Assembly: GCA_947487905.1 (NCBI GenBank)
Contig: CANLAV010000013.1
Span: 1 to 33,116 of the forward strand
DNA length: 33,116 nucleotides
Source: Bacteroidota bacterium
GTDB taxonomy: Bacteria; Bacteroidota; Bacteroidia; B-17B0; Aurantibacillaceae
Direction: 5' to 3'
Numbering within the stretch: the first letter of the stretch is position 1; the number at the start of each line of letters is the position of its first letter. Below, piece after piece: positions 16,487-24,951 of this stretch. A model generated the notes under the pieces. That model was not told where the DNA came from. It saw nothing but the letters and a program-made list of their open reading frames with translations, and ran no database searches. Position numbers and translations under genes: made by a program.

Positions 16487-17674
16487 TTAAATTTCTAAGC
16501 CTAGTCTTTTTTCTAATTGATGAAAATCAATTCCAAAATATTTTTTTGTTTCTTTAATTTTAATTAGGATATCATTCTTTTGCGCTTCTGTTTTTGATTT
16601 CTTTTCAGCAACAATCATTACGTTTTTTGGTGTATTTGAATCTGATACAAATTCAACAATTTTAGTGGAATAACCAAAATATTCAAGTATTAAGGCTCTT
16701 AATCCATCTGTGACCATTTCTGCCTGACGTTCTAAAAAAATACCATGCTTTAATAAAAAATCCAATTCGTTTTTTGTTTTATGTTTTTCTATTTCTCTCC
16801 GAATTTGTTTATGGCAACATGGCGCCACTACAATCAAATCAGCATGAGCATTAATACCTTTAAATATAGCGTCGTCAGTCGCAGTATCACAAGCATGCAA
16901 AGCAATTAAAACATGAATAGTTGAATTTTCATACTGTTCAATGGTACCTTCAATAAATTCTAATTGCTGAAACAACGATTTTTTTGCAATATCATTACAC
17001 AAGTTAACTAAGTCTTTTCGAAACTCAACACCAATAACTTTTGCAGGTAAATTGAGTGTATTCAATAAATAATCATACAAAGCAAACGTTAAATAACCTT
17101 TACCAGCGCCCATATCAACCACCTGAAGTATTTCGTGCTTTGGTAAATTTTTAATGAGCGGGCTTAATAATTCTATATAGTGATTAATTTGTTTGAATTT
17201 ATCCTGAGCGTGTTTATAAACTTGGCCTTTTTCATCCGTAATATTTAATTGATGTAAATACAACTTTCCGTCTGGTTTTAATAATCGCTTTTTTTCAACA
17301 TTATGCTCTAACGAAGGTAATTGCGTGTGCGTCGGCTTAACACTTCTTAAATTCGTTTTGCGATCATTTAAAAATTCAAAAATGGTATCAATCTTAACCG
17401 TGAAAACTGTTGCTAATCGAAAAGCGTTAGGTATTAAAAATTCATTTATGACCGAAATCCCCTCTTCAATGGGGTAATTCTTAACAATATCATTTGTTCG
17501 ATAGCGATATGTAAAACTTAATTTATTCTCTTGCTTAATGATAATTCTTTTGATGTAAATATATTTTAAATCTACTATGGAGCCTTTGTAATTGGCTAAA
17601 GATAATTTCACAAACGTATTTTCAAATATCGCTTTATTTAAAATTTGAATAAAATCTTCTTGGTGATTTGACAT
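16487..17674 (-). CDS. Methyltransf_32-type SAM-dependent methyltransferase
   Basis: This 395-residue protein has an N-terminal domain of about 170 residues that I do not recognise, then a class I SAM-binding domain: motif I VDMGAGKGYLTFALYDYL (from residue 186), acidic motif II in VIGVEFR, the ALHACDTATDDAI stretch, and VAPCCHK, a motif characteristic of the Methyltransf_32 family (relatives of METTL25 and GSTCD). The substrate is unknown, though eukaryotic relatives act on ribosome-linked targets. Its stop codon directly abuts the pfkA stop (convergent, no spacer). Confidence 0.82.
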   Translation of the reverse strand: MSNHQEDFIQILNKAIFENTFVKLSLANYKGSIVDLKYIYIKRIIIKQENKLSFTYRYRTNDIVKNYPIEEGISVINEFLIPNAFRLATVFTVKIDTIFEFLNDRKTNLRSVKPTHTQLPSLEHNVEKKRLLKPDGKLYLHQLNITDEKGQVYKHAQDKFKQINHYIELLSPLIKNLPKHEILQVVDMGAGKGYLTFALYDYLLNTLNLPAKVIGVEFRKDLVNLCNDIAKKSLFQQLEFIEGTIEQYENSTIHVLIALHACDTATDDAIFKGINAHADLIVVAPCCHKQIRREIEKHKTKNELDFLLKHGIFLERQAEMVTDGLRALILEYFGYSTKIVEFVSDSNTPKNVMIVAEKKSKTEAQKNDILIKIKETKKYFGIDFHQLEKRLGLEI

Positions 17675-17796
17675 AATTGAAATTTATTTAACGAAGATAC
17701 AGTTAACCTCATAATATGCATCATTGTTTCATGAAATAAATTTGAATGAATAAGTAAGGTATAAAAGAATAGTTTGTATATTCGTTTAAACACAAC

Positions 17797-18654
17797 ATGC
17801 CTAAATTATTTTTAATCATATTTTTTCTGACAACAACTTGCTACGCGCAGCAAAGTGATGCCTTTGATACATTTGGTCCATTTGGTTCTAAGGTTTATAC
17901 GGATTTAAAATTAGCATTAGAAGTAACAAAAAATGTATATAAATTAAATTTAAGTTATCAAAAAATTGATCCGAAACTGTATGATAAAATTGGGAAATTG
18001 AAAGATTTACAAGCACTAAAATTAAATGGAAATAATTGTGATAAATTTCCAAGCGGCTTTTCTGAAATGACTAATTTAATATACTTTGCTAGTTTTAATA
18101 ATGGATTCGAAAACTTTCCAGCCGATATTAAAAAACTAAATAATTTAAATTACATCGAATTTTTCGGAGCAAAATTTGATAGCATACCAAGTGACATTGC
18201 TTATTTAAATAAATTAAAAACCTTAAAAATATCTTCAACCAATGACACATTAAAGCTGCCAAAAACACTCAAGTTTTTAAAATCATTAAAAGAAGTAACT
18301 ATTGAAAACTGTGTATTAGATAGCTTCCCAAAAGAAGTATTTAAAATCCCAAACCTAACATTTTTAAGTTTAACAAATGTCAATATGTTTTTTCTCACTA
18401 AACATTTTGAACGTTTCCAGAATTTAGAAGTTTTAGTATTAGATGGAAATAAATTAAAATCAATTCCACATGAAGTATTTAAAGCAAGGCAATTAAGATT
18501 ACTTTCTGTAAAAGGGAATCAATTATCAAAGTTACCTGATTCAATTTCTCAATTAGAAAATCTCACACTACTGGATGTAAGAGGTAATGGGTTTTCAAAT
18601 GACTATATTGAAGAATTAAAAGCCTTATTGCCTGGTTGTGAAATTAGGTATTAG
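17797..18654 (+). CDS. Secreted leucine-rich repeat protein
   Basis: This 285-residue protein has a signal peptide (MPKLFLIIFFLTTTCYAQQ) and about nine leucine-rich repeats of roughly 23 residues spanning residues 50-275. The clear ones read LKDLQALKLNGNNCDKFPSG, FQNLEVLVLDGNKLKSIPHE and LENLTLLDVRGNGF, i.e. LxxLxxLxLxxNxLxxIP. It has no C-terminal T9SS sorting domain, so it is probably periplasmic or otherwise retained. LRR proteins bind other proteins; no partner is suggested by the neighbours. Its stop is 2 bases from the convergent thioesterase gene. A -7-like TAAATTTG lies at 17737-17744, without a good -33. Confidence 0.88.
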   Translation: MPKLFLIIFFLTTTCYAQQSDAFDTFGPFGSKVYTDLKLALEVTKNVYKLNLSYQKIDPKLYDKIGKLKDLQALKLNGNNCDKFPSGFSEMTNLIYFASFNNGFENFPADIKKLNNLNYIEFFGAKFDSIPSDIAYLNKLKTLKISSTNDTLKLPKTLKFLKSLKEVTIENCVLDSFPKEVFKIPNLTFLSLTNVNMFFLTKHFERFQNLEVLVLDGNKLKSIPHEVFKARQLRLLSVKGNQLSKLPDSISQLENLTLLDVRGNGFSNDYIEELKALLPGCEIRY

Positions 18655-18656
18655 TC

Positions 18657-19067
18657 TTACGGATTAAACTTTGAAACAAATGCATTCATGAACCAATCAG
18701 GTGGCATCGTCAGTTTATTTTTCAACTTATCAATAAAAACTAAAGTGACAGAACCAGTGTTAAGTAATTCATCAAGCTGATTATAGCACTCATATTCAAA
18801 TGTAATTCTAACGTTTGGTAATGTCTTTACCATTGTCACAATTTTTACTTCATCATCATATAAGGCTGGCTTCTTATAATTCACGTTTAAATTAATTACT
18901 GGCATTAGAATTCCTCTTTCTTCCATTTCCTTATAACTAAAACCTAAGCTACGCATGGCTTCAACACGGCCAACTTCATAATACTGCGCATAATTACCAT
19001 AATATACATAACCCATTTGGTCTGTTTCAGCATAACGTACTCTTAACGTTGTTTCTGTTTTAATCAT
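18657..19067 (-). CDS. Acyl-CoA thioesterase, YbgC/FadM-like hotdog fold
   Basis: This 136-residue 4HBT hotdog protein has the active-site segment RYAETDQMGYVYYGNYAQYYEVGR, with Asp16 in the place of the catalytic Asp of YbgC, followed by the hotdog helix EAMRSLGFSYKEMEERG and the strand VINLNVNYKKPALYDDEV. Such enzymes cleave short or aromatic acyl-CoA (or acyl-ACP) thioesters in the cytosol; the substrate cannot be read from sequence. In many bacteria ybgC lies with tol-pal genes, but here it is a single gene between an LRR gene and a divergent 5'-nucleotidase gene (46 bases between starts). Confidence 0.9.
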   Translation of the reverse strand: MIKTETTLRVRYAETDQMGYVYYGNYAQYYEVGRVEAMRSLGFSYKEMEERGILMPVINLNVNYKKPALYDDEVKIVTMVKTLPNVRITFEYECYNQLDELLNTGSVTLVFIDKLKNKLTMPPDWFMNAFVSKFNP

Positions 19068-19113
19068 ACAAATAATATCTTATATTTAAGACATCTAATT
19101 TAGTTTATCCAAT

Positions 19114-19866
19114 ATGAAAATCTTAATAAAAAGTTTATTTTTTTTCAGCTTACTACTTAGTATTTCCTGTCAAAAAAAAGCAAGCTTTTCAAGTATATCA
19201 GAATCGCATATTATTATTAATTCAAAAACGATTGACAGTGCTGTATACAAAACCATAAGTCCTTACAAATTATCGCACGATGCAAATATGCAAGTTGTAA
19301 TCGGGCAAAGTGAAAAAGCACTTTTAAAAACTGATGTAGAAAGCACCTTGGGCAACTTCTTTTGTGATGCTGTGATGATAGAAACAAAAAAACACTTAGG
19401 AAAGGATTCATTGTTATTAAATGCAGCCGTTTTTAATAAAGGTGGATTGAGAAACTCATTACCACAAGGTAATATTACCATTGGCAACATATTTGAATTA
19501 ATGCCATTTGATAATGAAGTTGTATTATTAAAACTTAGCGGATCACAAATAAAAAATATGGTAGAAAAAATTAGTGAAAAAGGAGGAATACCAATCAGCG
19601 GCATTCGTTTAGTTATAAAGGATAACAAACCAACTCAAGTTACAGTAAATGGGAAATCAATTGATGAATCAACATATTATTGGATTGTTACATCAGATTA
19701 TCTGGCAAATGGTGGAGATAATTATAGTTTCTTTAAAAACGCTATTGAAAGAAAAACAACAGGTATCTTATTAAGAGATATGATTATTGCGCATTGTAAA
19801 ACACTAACAAAAGAAGGTGTCCTCATAAAATCCCAACTCGATGGAAGAATACAATTATCAAAATAG
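19114..19866 (+). CDS. 5'-nucleotidase C-terminal-domain lipoprotein
   Basis: This 250-residue protein has a lipoprotein signal (hydrophobic stretch ending LSISC). The mature part is the substrate-recognition domain of UshA-type 5'-nucleotidases on its own: LGNFFCDAVM, AVFNKGGLRNSLPQGNITIGNIFELMPFDNEVV, and the SDYLANGGDNYSFF loop with the aromatic residue that stacks on the nucleobase. The metal-dependent catalytic domain is missing here but is supplied by the next gene, whose start overlaps this gene by 26 bases. The two products together would equal one complete nucleotidase, in reversed domain order. Confidence 0.9.
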   Translation: MKILIKSLFFFSLLLSISCQKKASFSSISESHIIINSKTIDSAVYKTISPYKLSHDANMQVVIGQSEKALLKTDVESTLGNFFCDAVMIETKKHLGKDSLLLNAAVFNKGGLRNSLPQGNITIGNIFELMPFDNEVVLLKLSGSQIKNMVEKISEKGGIPISGIRLVIKDNKPTQVTVNGKSIDESTYYWIVTSDYLANGGDNYSFFKNAIERKTTGILLRDMIIAHCKTLTKEGVLIKSQLDGRIQLSK

Positions 19867-20773
19867 ACGAGATTTTTTAAAGTACATGGTTGGTACGTCT
19901 GCTGTATTAGCAGGACTGCCGTTGCTATCGAAAGAAGTAATAAAAAAAAACAACTTCGTTAAATTAACCATTTTACACACTAATGATGTGCATAGTCGCA
20001 TTGAACCCTTTCCTTTAAGCGATCCTAAGTATCCTGATATGGGTGGATTTGCAAGACGATCAGCAGTTATTGAATCTATTCGACAAGAAAACGATAATGT
20101 TTTGTTGTTAGATGCTGGAGATGTATTTCAAGGAACGCCCTATTTTAATTTATACCAAGGCGAATTAGAATACAAATTGATGAGCTTAATGAAGTATGAT
20201 GCGACAACTATTGGCAATCATGAATTTGATTTGGGTATTGACAACATTGCGAAGCAAATGCCTCATGCTAATTTTTCGTTTATTAACTGCAATTATGATT
20301 TTTCTAACACGAGTCTACATAAAAAAATAATTCCATATAAAGTGTTTGAGAAGCAAGGTCTGAAAATTGGTGTATTAGGTTACGGTATTGAACTTGATGG
20401 ATTAGTAGATAAAAAAATGTGCGTAGATACTATCTATCAAAATCCATTGCCCATAGCCAATGCTACTGCCAAACATTTAAAAAAAGATTTAGGATGTGAT
20501 TATGTTATTGCTTTATCTCATATTGGATTTTCGTATAATGAAAAAAAAATAAGTGATATGAATATGGCTCCTTTAACTGAAAACATTGATTTAATAATTG
20601 GTGGGCACACACATACATTTTTAGAACATCCCGTTCAATTAAAAAATAAAATAGGTAAAGATGTATTTATAACACAAGTTGGATGGGCAGGCATTTGGTT
20701 AGGGAAAATTGATGTTATATTCTCACTAGACACTAAAAACACCTTTCATAATACAGATAATAAAAAAATTTAA
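19841..20773 (+). CDS. 5'-nucleotidase catalytic domain (metallophosphatase), Tat-type signal
   Basis: This 310-residue protein is the UshA-like N-terminal domain with all metal ligands: LHTNDVHSR (Asp49, His51), LDAGDVFQG, IGNHEFD and the GGHTHTF motif. It starts with a twin-arginine-like signal (NRRDFLKYMVG, then a hydrophobic segment), so it is probably exported folded to the periplasm. UshA-type enzymes hydrolyse 5'-nucleotides or UDP-sugars. The ATG at 19841 lies inside the preceding gene (26-base overlap), suggesting coupled translation with the separate substrate-binding domain. Expected partner: the lipoprotein of 19114-19866. Confidence 0.92.
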   Translation: MEEYNYQNRRDFLKYMVGTSAVLAGLPLLSKEVIKKNNFVKLTILHTNDVHSRIEPFPLSDPKYPDMGGFARRSAVIESIRQENDNVLLLDAGDVFQGTPYFNLYQGELEYKLMSLMKYDATTIGNHEFDLGIDNIAKQMPHANFSFINCNYDFSNTSLHKKIIPYKVFEKQGLKIGVLGYGIELDGLVDKKMCVDTIYQNPLPIANATAKHLKKDLGCDYVIALSHIGFSYNEKKISDMNMAPLTENIDLIIGGHTHTFLEHPVQLKNKIGKDVFITQVGWAGIWLGKIDVIFSLDTKNTFHNTDNKKI

Positions 20774-20834
20774 AAAAACAAGAGCAAAACAAAAATAAAT
20801 TTAAAAAAAAGTGAAATTATTTATCGTTTTCTCC

Positions 20835-20864
20835 TTGCATAAACGAATAAACCATATATATTTA
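20835..20864 (+). promoter_or_regulatory. Candidate upstream promoter of dnaA
   Basis: TTG (20835-20837) is followed after exactly 19 bases by TATATTTA (20857-20864), one base from the Bacteroidota -7 consensus TAnnTTTG. A second copy with the same spacing and identical -7 octamer lies 41 bases downstream. The sequence is AT-rich, so single matches would be weak evidence; the repeated architecture raises confidence. Confidence 0.4.
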
Positions 20865-20875
20865 CAAACTATTAC

Positions 20876-20905
20876 TTGTTAATATAACTAAACAATATAT
20901 ATTTA
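20876..20905 (+). promoter_or_regulatory. Candidate proximal promoter of dnaA
   Basis: TTG (20876-20878), a 19-base spacer, then TATATTTA (20898-20905). Transcription would start near 20912, about 10 bases before the dnaA ATG at 20922. The -7 element has A where the consensus has the final G. It repeats the element at 20835-20864. Confidence 0.45.
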
Positions 20906-20921
20906 ATAACTTATTTATTTT

Positions 20922-22352
20922 ATGAAGGAAAAAACTGCTGAAACCGTGTGGAAGAATTGCTTAAAAGTAATTCAAGATAATGTAAGCCCTCAAAATTTTG
21001 CAACTTGGTTTGAACCAATTAAAGCAATTAAAATTCAAGATAATGTGTTAAACATTCAAGTGCCATCTCAATTTTTTTATGAATGGTTAGAAGAACATTA
21101 TATTGCCATTATTAAAAAAGTTATCCGTAAAGAATTAGGTGCTGAAGGAAGAATTGAATACAGCATTGTAATGGAAAACGGAACAGGAAAATCTGAAAAA
21201 GCAGTGATGCTTAAAGTTCCAAACATCAACACAAACTTAAGAAACAATCCAGTATCTATGCCAATAGATGGCGGTTCTATTAGAAATCCATTTATTATTC
21301 CAGGTCTTAAAAAAGTTTCGGTTGAATCTCAATTAAATCCAAATTATAGTTTTGATAATTTTATTGAAGGAGATTGTAACCGTTTAGCTCGTTCAGCAGG
21401 ATATGCTGTATCACAAAAACCAGGTGGTACTGCCTTCAACCCATTGTTATTATACGGTGGCGTAGGTTTAGGTAAAACCCATCTAGTGCAAGCAATAGGA
21501 ATTGATATTAAAAAGAATTTTCCTAACAAAACAGTATTATACGTTCAGTCAGAAAAATTCATCTCTCAATTTATTGATTCAATCAAAAATAATAATCAAA
21601 ACGACTTCGTTCATTTTTATCAAATGATAGATGTTTTAATTATTGATGATATTCAATACTTAGCGGGAAAAGAAAAAACACAAGATGTGTTTTTTCATAT
21701 CTTCAATCACTTACACCAATTAGGAAAACAAATTATATTAACGGCTGATAGAGCGCCAGTTGAAATGCAAGGCATTGAACAACGATTGTTATCACGCTTT
21801 AAATGGGGATTAAGTGCAGATTTGCAAACTCCAGGTTTAGAAACTCGTATCGCGATTTTAGAGAAAAAAGTTTATAACGAAGGAATTCAATTACCAAAAG
21901 AAGTTTGCGAATACCTTGCTTATAGTATTACATCTAACGTGAGAGAATTAGAAGGTGCATTAATTTCTTTATTAGCGCAATCTTCTTTAAACAAAAAGGT
22001 AATTACGTTGGAATTAGCTAAGCAGATGATTGACAAATTTGTTAAATCAACAGCTCGTGAAGTTTCTATTGATTATATACAAAAAGTAGTGTGCGATTAT
22101 TTTGACTTAAACATTGATTTAATGAAATCTAAAACACGCAAACGCGAAGTGGTTCAAGCCCGTCAAATAGCGATGTATTTCGCTAAATGCATGACTAAGT
22201 CATCTTTAGCAACAATTGGAATGCACTGTGGTGGAAAAGATCACGCGACCGTATTGCACGCATGTCGTACAGTAAATAACTTAATGGATACTGACAAGCG
22301 TTTTAAAGCATATATTGAAGAATTAGATAAGAAAATTAGCATCACTAGCTAA
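20922..22352 (+). CDS. dnaA: Chromosomal replication initiator protein DnaA
   Basis: DnaA binds oriC, oligomerises with ATP and opens the duplex for DnaB loading. The 476 residues show domain I (about 1-85, TVWKNCLKVIQDNVSPQNFATWF), a linker, the AAA+ domain with Walker A GGVGLGKT (179-186) and Walker B VLIIDDIQYLAG (from 238), arginine-finger region QRLLSRF (288-294), and the C-terminal DNA-binding domain with GGKDHATVLHA (437-447), the DnaA-box recognition motif. It is not next to dnaN or rpmH. I see no cluster of TTATCCACA-type boxes in the 148 bases upstream, so oriC need not be here. An intrinsic terminator follows. Confidence 0.97.
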   Translation: MKEKTAETVWKNCLKVIQDNVSPQNFATWFEPIKAIKIQDNVLNIQVPSQFFYEWLEEHYIAIIKKVIRKELGAEGRIEYSIVMENGTGKSEKAVMLKVPNINTNLRNNPVSMPIDGGSIRNPFIIPGLKKVSVESQLNPNYSFDNFIEGDCNRLARSAGYAVSQKPGGTAFNPLLLYGGVGLGKTHLVQAIGIDIKKNFPNKTVLYVQSEKFISQFIDSIKNNNQNDFVHFYQMIDVLIIDDIQYLAGKEKTQDVFFHIFNHLHQLGKQIILTADRAPVEMQGIEQRLLSRFKWGLSADLQTPGLETRIAILEKKVYNEGIQLPKEVCEYLAYSITSNVRELEGALISLLAQSSLNKKVITLELAKQMIDKFVKSTAREVSIDYIQKVVCDYFDLNIDLMKSKTRKREVVQARQIAMYFAKCMTKSSLATIGMHCGGKDHATVLHACRTVNNLMDTDKRFKAYIEELDKKISITS

Positions 22353-22375
22353 CCAATAACGAATCACTTAAAAAT

Positions 22376-22405
22376 AAAAATCCCTTGGAAGCAAGGGATT
22401 TTTTT
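22376..22405 (+). terminator. Intrinsic terminator after dnaA
   Basis: A 12-bp stem, AAAAATCCCTTG (22376-22387) with CAAGGGATTTTT (22392-22403), has a GAAG loop and runs into a T-tract ending at 22405. It lies 24 bases past the dnaA stop. The first possible start codon of the next gene (TTG 22404) sits at its 3' edge. Confidence 0.9.
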
Positions 22406-23795
22406 GTATAAAGAAAATTCAATTTTAACAGCGCAACATATTTATTTTATTTTCCCCATACTTGGCTCAGTATGCGGCGCAATGCTGTGGCTCAATTATT
22501 TTATTAAAATCGATATTCTTCAACAAGAAAGAATAAGAGATATTACCATCGCCCTATTTATAGGCTTTTTAACACCTGACTTAGCATTATGGATTTATAA
22601 ATTACATGCAAGCTATGCCTGGGATTTTAATGGTGATTTTATGCACGACTTATTTTATTCTATTTTTGGAATTGGTCTAACAGAAGAAATTACAAAATTA
22701 ATTGGCGTCTTACTTGCACTATTTATACTTCGCAAGCGTTTAACTGAACCGATTAATTATTTAATTTATGGGGGAATCGTTGCATTGGGTTTCGCTATAA
22801 GAGAAAACTACATATACTATTACAATTACGGTTCTCAAATTATGACTGGCCGTACACTTATTTCTAGCTTAATACATATCATCAACACAAGTATTTGTAT
22901 ATATGGCATCTATAGATTAAAAATTTTCAATAAAGGTACATTCTGGATTAATGCCATTACCGGTGTATCAATTGCTGTTATATCGCACGGCTTATTTGAC
23001 TTCTTTTTAACTCAACAATTTATTGGGCATTTGACACCATTTTTAGCAACTGGCATTTATCTAATAGGCATTAATTTTTGGATTCAAATGATGAATAACT
23101 GCATTAATTTTTCGCCATTTTTTAATTATGAAAAATTAATAAGTACAACTAAAATGTATCAAACTATTTTAGGTTGGTATGGTGGATTATTACTGATTGA
23201 ATTTATTTATACCTGGTATTTCAAATCTTTTGAAATGGCGTGTTACGAATCTTTTTTTAACCTCTTCAAAGAAGGACTTTTATTAGTCATTGTGGCTTTA
23301 CGTGTGAGTAGATTGAAACTAAGCAAGCGAAAATATTTTAAAATAAAATTGCAATTACCCATATATATTACAAAAAATAATGACGAGGATTTTAATTTAT
23401 TGGGCATATTACCATTAAAAGTAAGGGGAGAAAACGAAAAAGAAATTCAATTTTTTAAATACATGGAAAAAATAATTCTTGTTTGCCCATTGAAATTAGA
23501 AGATTCAAAAATTCGAATAAATAGAAACGGTAGGCTAATAAAAAAATATTTCTTAAAACACGATGTGGTAACCTATTTATTTGAATTAGAAGAAGATGAA
23601 TTTCATCACAAAGAATTATTTATCCTCAAACCCAAAACATTTGGTATAACTTATTATAATGAAAAATATCCAATTGCTGGGCTTTACAGTTACGATGAAA
23701 AAAATAATCTAACCGATTCATCAAACCCGCTATCCTATAAAGATTTAAAACTCATAGAATTAGTCTTTATCAAAGATGTTACACTTCAAAAATAA
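22404..23795 (+). CDS. PrsW-like intramembrane protease family protein with C-terminal extension
   Basis: This 463-residue protein has about nine membrane segments in residues 12-310, then a soluble tail of about 150 residues that I do not recognise. PrsW-family residues are present: TEEITK (93-98, the paired glutamates of EExxK), RENYIYY (133-139) and SHGLFD (194-199, conserved His). PrsW of Bacillus cleaves the anti-sigma factor RsiW. No sigma/anti-sigma pair is nearby, so the target is unknown. The start is uncertain: no ATG precedes the first membrane helix, and the TTG at 22404 lies on the edge of the dnaA terminator. The frame is the same as dnaA. Confidence 0.78.
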   Translation: MYKENSILTAQHIYFIFPILGSVCGAMLWLNYFIKIDILQQERIRDITIALFIGFLTPDLALWIYKLHASYAWDFNGDFMHDLFYSIFGIGLTEEITKLIGVLLALFILRKRLTEPINYLIYGGIVALGFAIRENYIYYYNYGSQIMTGRTLISSLIHIINTSICIYGIYRLKIFNKGTFWINAITGVSIAVISHGLFDFFLTQQFIGHLTPFLATGIYLIGINFWIQMMNNCINFSPFFNYEKLISTTKMYQTILGWYGGLLLIEFIYTWYFKSFEMACYESFFNLFKEGLLLVIVALRVSRLKLSKRKYFKIKLQLPIYITKNNDEDFNLLGILPLKVRGENEKEIQFFKYMEKIILVCPLKLEDSKIRINRNGRLIKKYFLKHDVVTYLFELEEDEFHHKELFILKPKTFGITYYNEKYPIAGLYSYDEKNNLTDSSNPLSYKDLKLIELVFIKDVTLQK

Positions 23796-23814
23796 AAAAA
23801 GAATGAAAACAAAA

Positions 23815-23838
23815 CAGCCTCACATTTCTGTAAGGCTG
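23815..23838 (-). terminator. Terminator of the initiator tRNA
   Basis: On the minus strand, CAGCCTTACA pairs with TGTGAGGCTG around a GAAA tetraloop, with one G-U wobble (on the plus strand this would be a C-A mismatch). It is followed by a T-rich stretch (TTTTGTTTTC). It lies 6 bases beyond the 3' end of tRNA-fMet. Confidence 0.8.
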
Positions 23839-23844
23839 ATTCAA

Positions 23845-23919
<75 letters not shown>

Positions 23920-24008
23920 ATATCTTATTATTTAAATAATCTTGCTTTTTTGAGTACCAACTTCTCTAATACAGCCTCTAAAAAAATAAAAAAACATTTT
24001 TTATTGCG

Positions 24009-24941
24009 GTGCAAAGATATAATTCTTTTCTTTGTAAACAAATAAAAACTATTATTATTTCGAATTCTATCCATAAATCAGGCTTTGTAAGCATCGTTGG
24101 TTGTCCTAACGTAGGAAAATCAACACTATTAAACGCTTTAGTTGGCGAACGTCTAAGTATTATCACATCAAAAGCACAAACTACCCGACATCGTATTATG
24201 GGTATTGTAAGCGGAGATGACTACCAAATGGTGTTTTCCGACACACCTGGGATATTAAAACCAAATTATAAACTTCAAGAAAAAATGATGGAGTTTGTGA
24301 TTTCTGCATTTAGTGATGCTGATGTATTTCTATTAATAGTAGATATATATGACGATATTGTTTTAGAAGAAGAATACTTAAAGAAATTACAAAACTCTAC
24401 TACGCCCGTTTTAATTTTATTAAATAAAATTGACATGGCTACTGAAGTAAAATTATTTGAAAAATTAGCCGAATGGCAAGGTAAATTTCCAAAAGCAGAA
24501 GTGATTCCAATTTCAGCCTTAAAGAAATTTAATTTAGAAACGGTGATGTATCGCATTACACAATTACTTCCTGCAGGTGAAGCCTTTTATGATAAAGATA
24601 CATTAACGGATAAACCTGAACGTTTTTTTATGTCAGAAATTATTCGTGAAAAAATGTTGATGCGCTATAAAGCTGAAATACCATACAGTGTAGAGGTTAT
24701 CGTTAATTCATTTAAAGAAGAAGAAACTATTATTAGAATACAAGCTGATATTATTGCTGAACGCGAAAGTCAAAAAGCAATCATTATTGGACATCAAGGT
24801 GCTAACTTAAAAAAAGTTGGAACACTTGCTCGCATCGAAGCTGAAACGTTTTTTGGTAAGAAAATATTTTTAGAACTATTTGTTAAGGTCACTAAAGACT
24901 GGAGAAATAACGATATGAATCTAAAACATTTTGGATATTAA
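24009..24941 (+). CDS. era: GTPase Era
   Basis: Era is an essential GTPase that binds the 3' end of 16S rRNA during 30S assembly. It has G1 GCPNVGKST (31-39), G3 DTPGI, G4 NKID and a C-terminal KH domain (AIIIGHQGANLKKVG). Relatives start only a few residues before 'HKSGFVSIVG', here residue 22. The only canonical start in frame before that point is GTG 24009, which would add about 20 residues, all encoded across the divergent tRNA promoter. There is no ATG; ATT or ATC codons at 24051-24071 are the alternatives. The product call is certain; the start is not. Confidence 0.95.
   Translation: MQRYNSFLCKQIKTIIISNSIHKSGFVSIVGCPNVGKSTLLNALVGERLSIITSKAQTTRHRIMGIVSGDDYQMVFSDTPGILKPNYKLQEKMMEFVISAFSDADVFLLIVDIYDDIVLEEEYLKKLQNSTTPVLILLNKIDMATEVKLFEKLAEWQGKFPKAEVIPISALKKFNLETVMYRITQLLPAGEAFYDKDTLTDKPERFFMSEIIREKMLMRYKAEIPYSVEVIVNSFKEEETIIRIQADIIAERESQKAIIIGHQGANLKKVGTLARIEAETFFGKKIFLELFVKVTKDWRNNDMNLKHFGY
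24012..24042 (-). promoter_or_regulatory. Bacteroidota-type promoter of tRNA-fMet
   Basis: On the minus strand, TTTG (plus-strand 24039-24042), 19 bases, then TATCTTTG (plus-strand 24012-24019) is an exact match to the Bacteroidota consensus and has the same geometry as the tRNA-Asp promoter. Transcription would start near 24005, leaving a leader of about 85 bases. It lies inside the extreme 5' part of the era reading frame, bearing on era's start. Confidence 0.75.
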
Positions 24942-24951
24942 GAATTCATTA

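Noticed and set aside
19263-19628. 121-codon antisense frame within the 5'-nucleotidase C-domain gene
   Set aside because: The sense gene has strong family motifs throughout; the antisense frame shows none and no start signals.
20774-20921. Possible oriC directly upstream of dnaA
   Set aside because: The region is AT-rich, but I see no cluster of TTATCCACA-type boxes or other iterons except the tandem promoter-like octamers. A GC-skew plot of the whole chromosome would decide.
23927-23940. Perfect 14-base palindrome ATTATTTAAATAAT between tRNA-fMet and its promoter
   Set aside because: Entirely A/T and without a spacer or tail; more likely compositional than an operator or hairpin.
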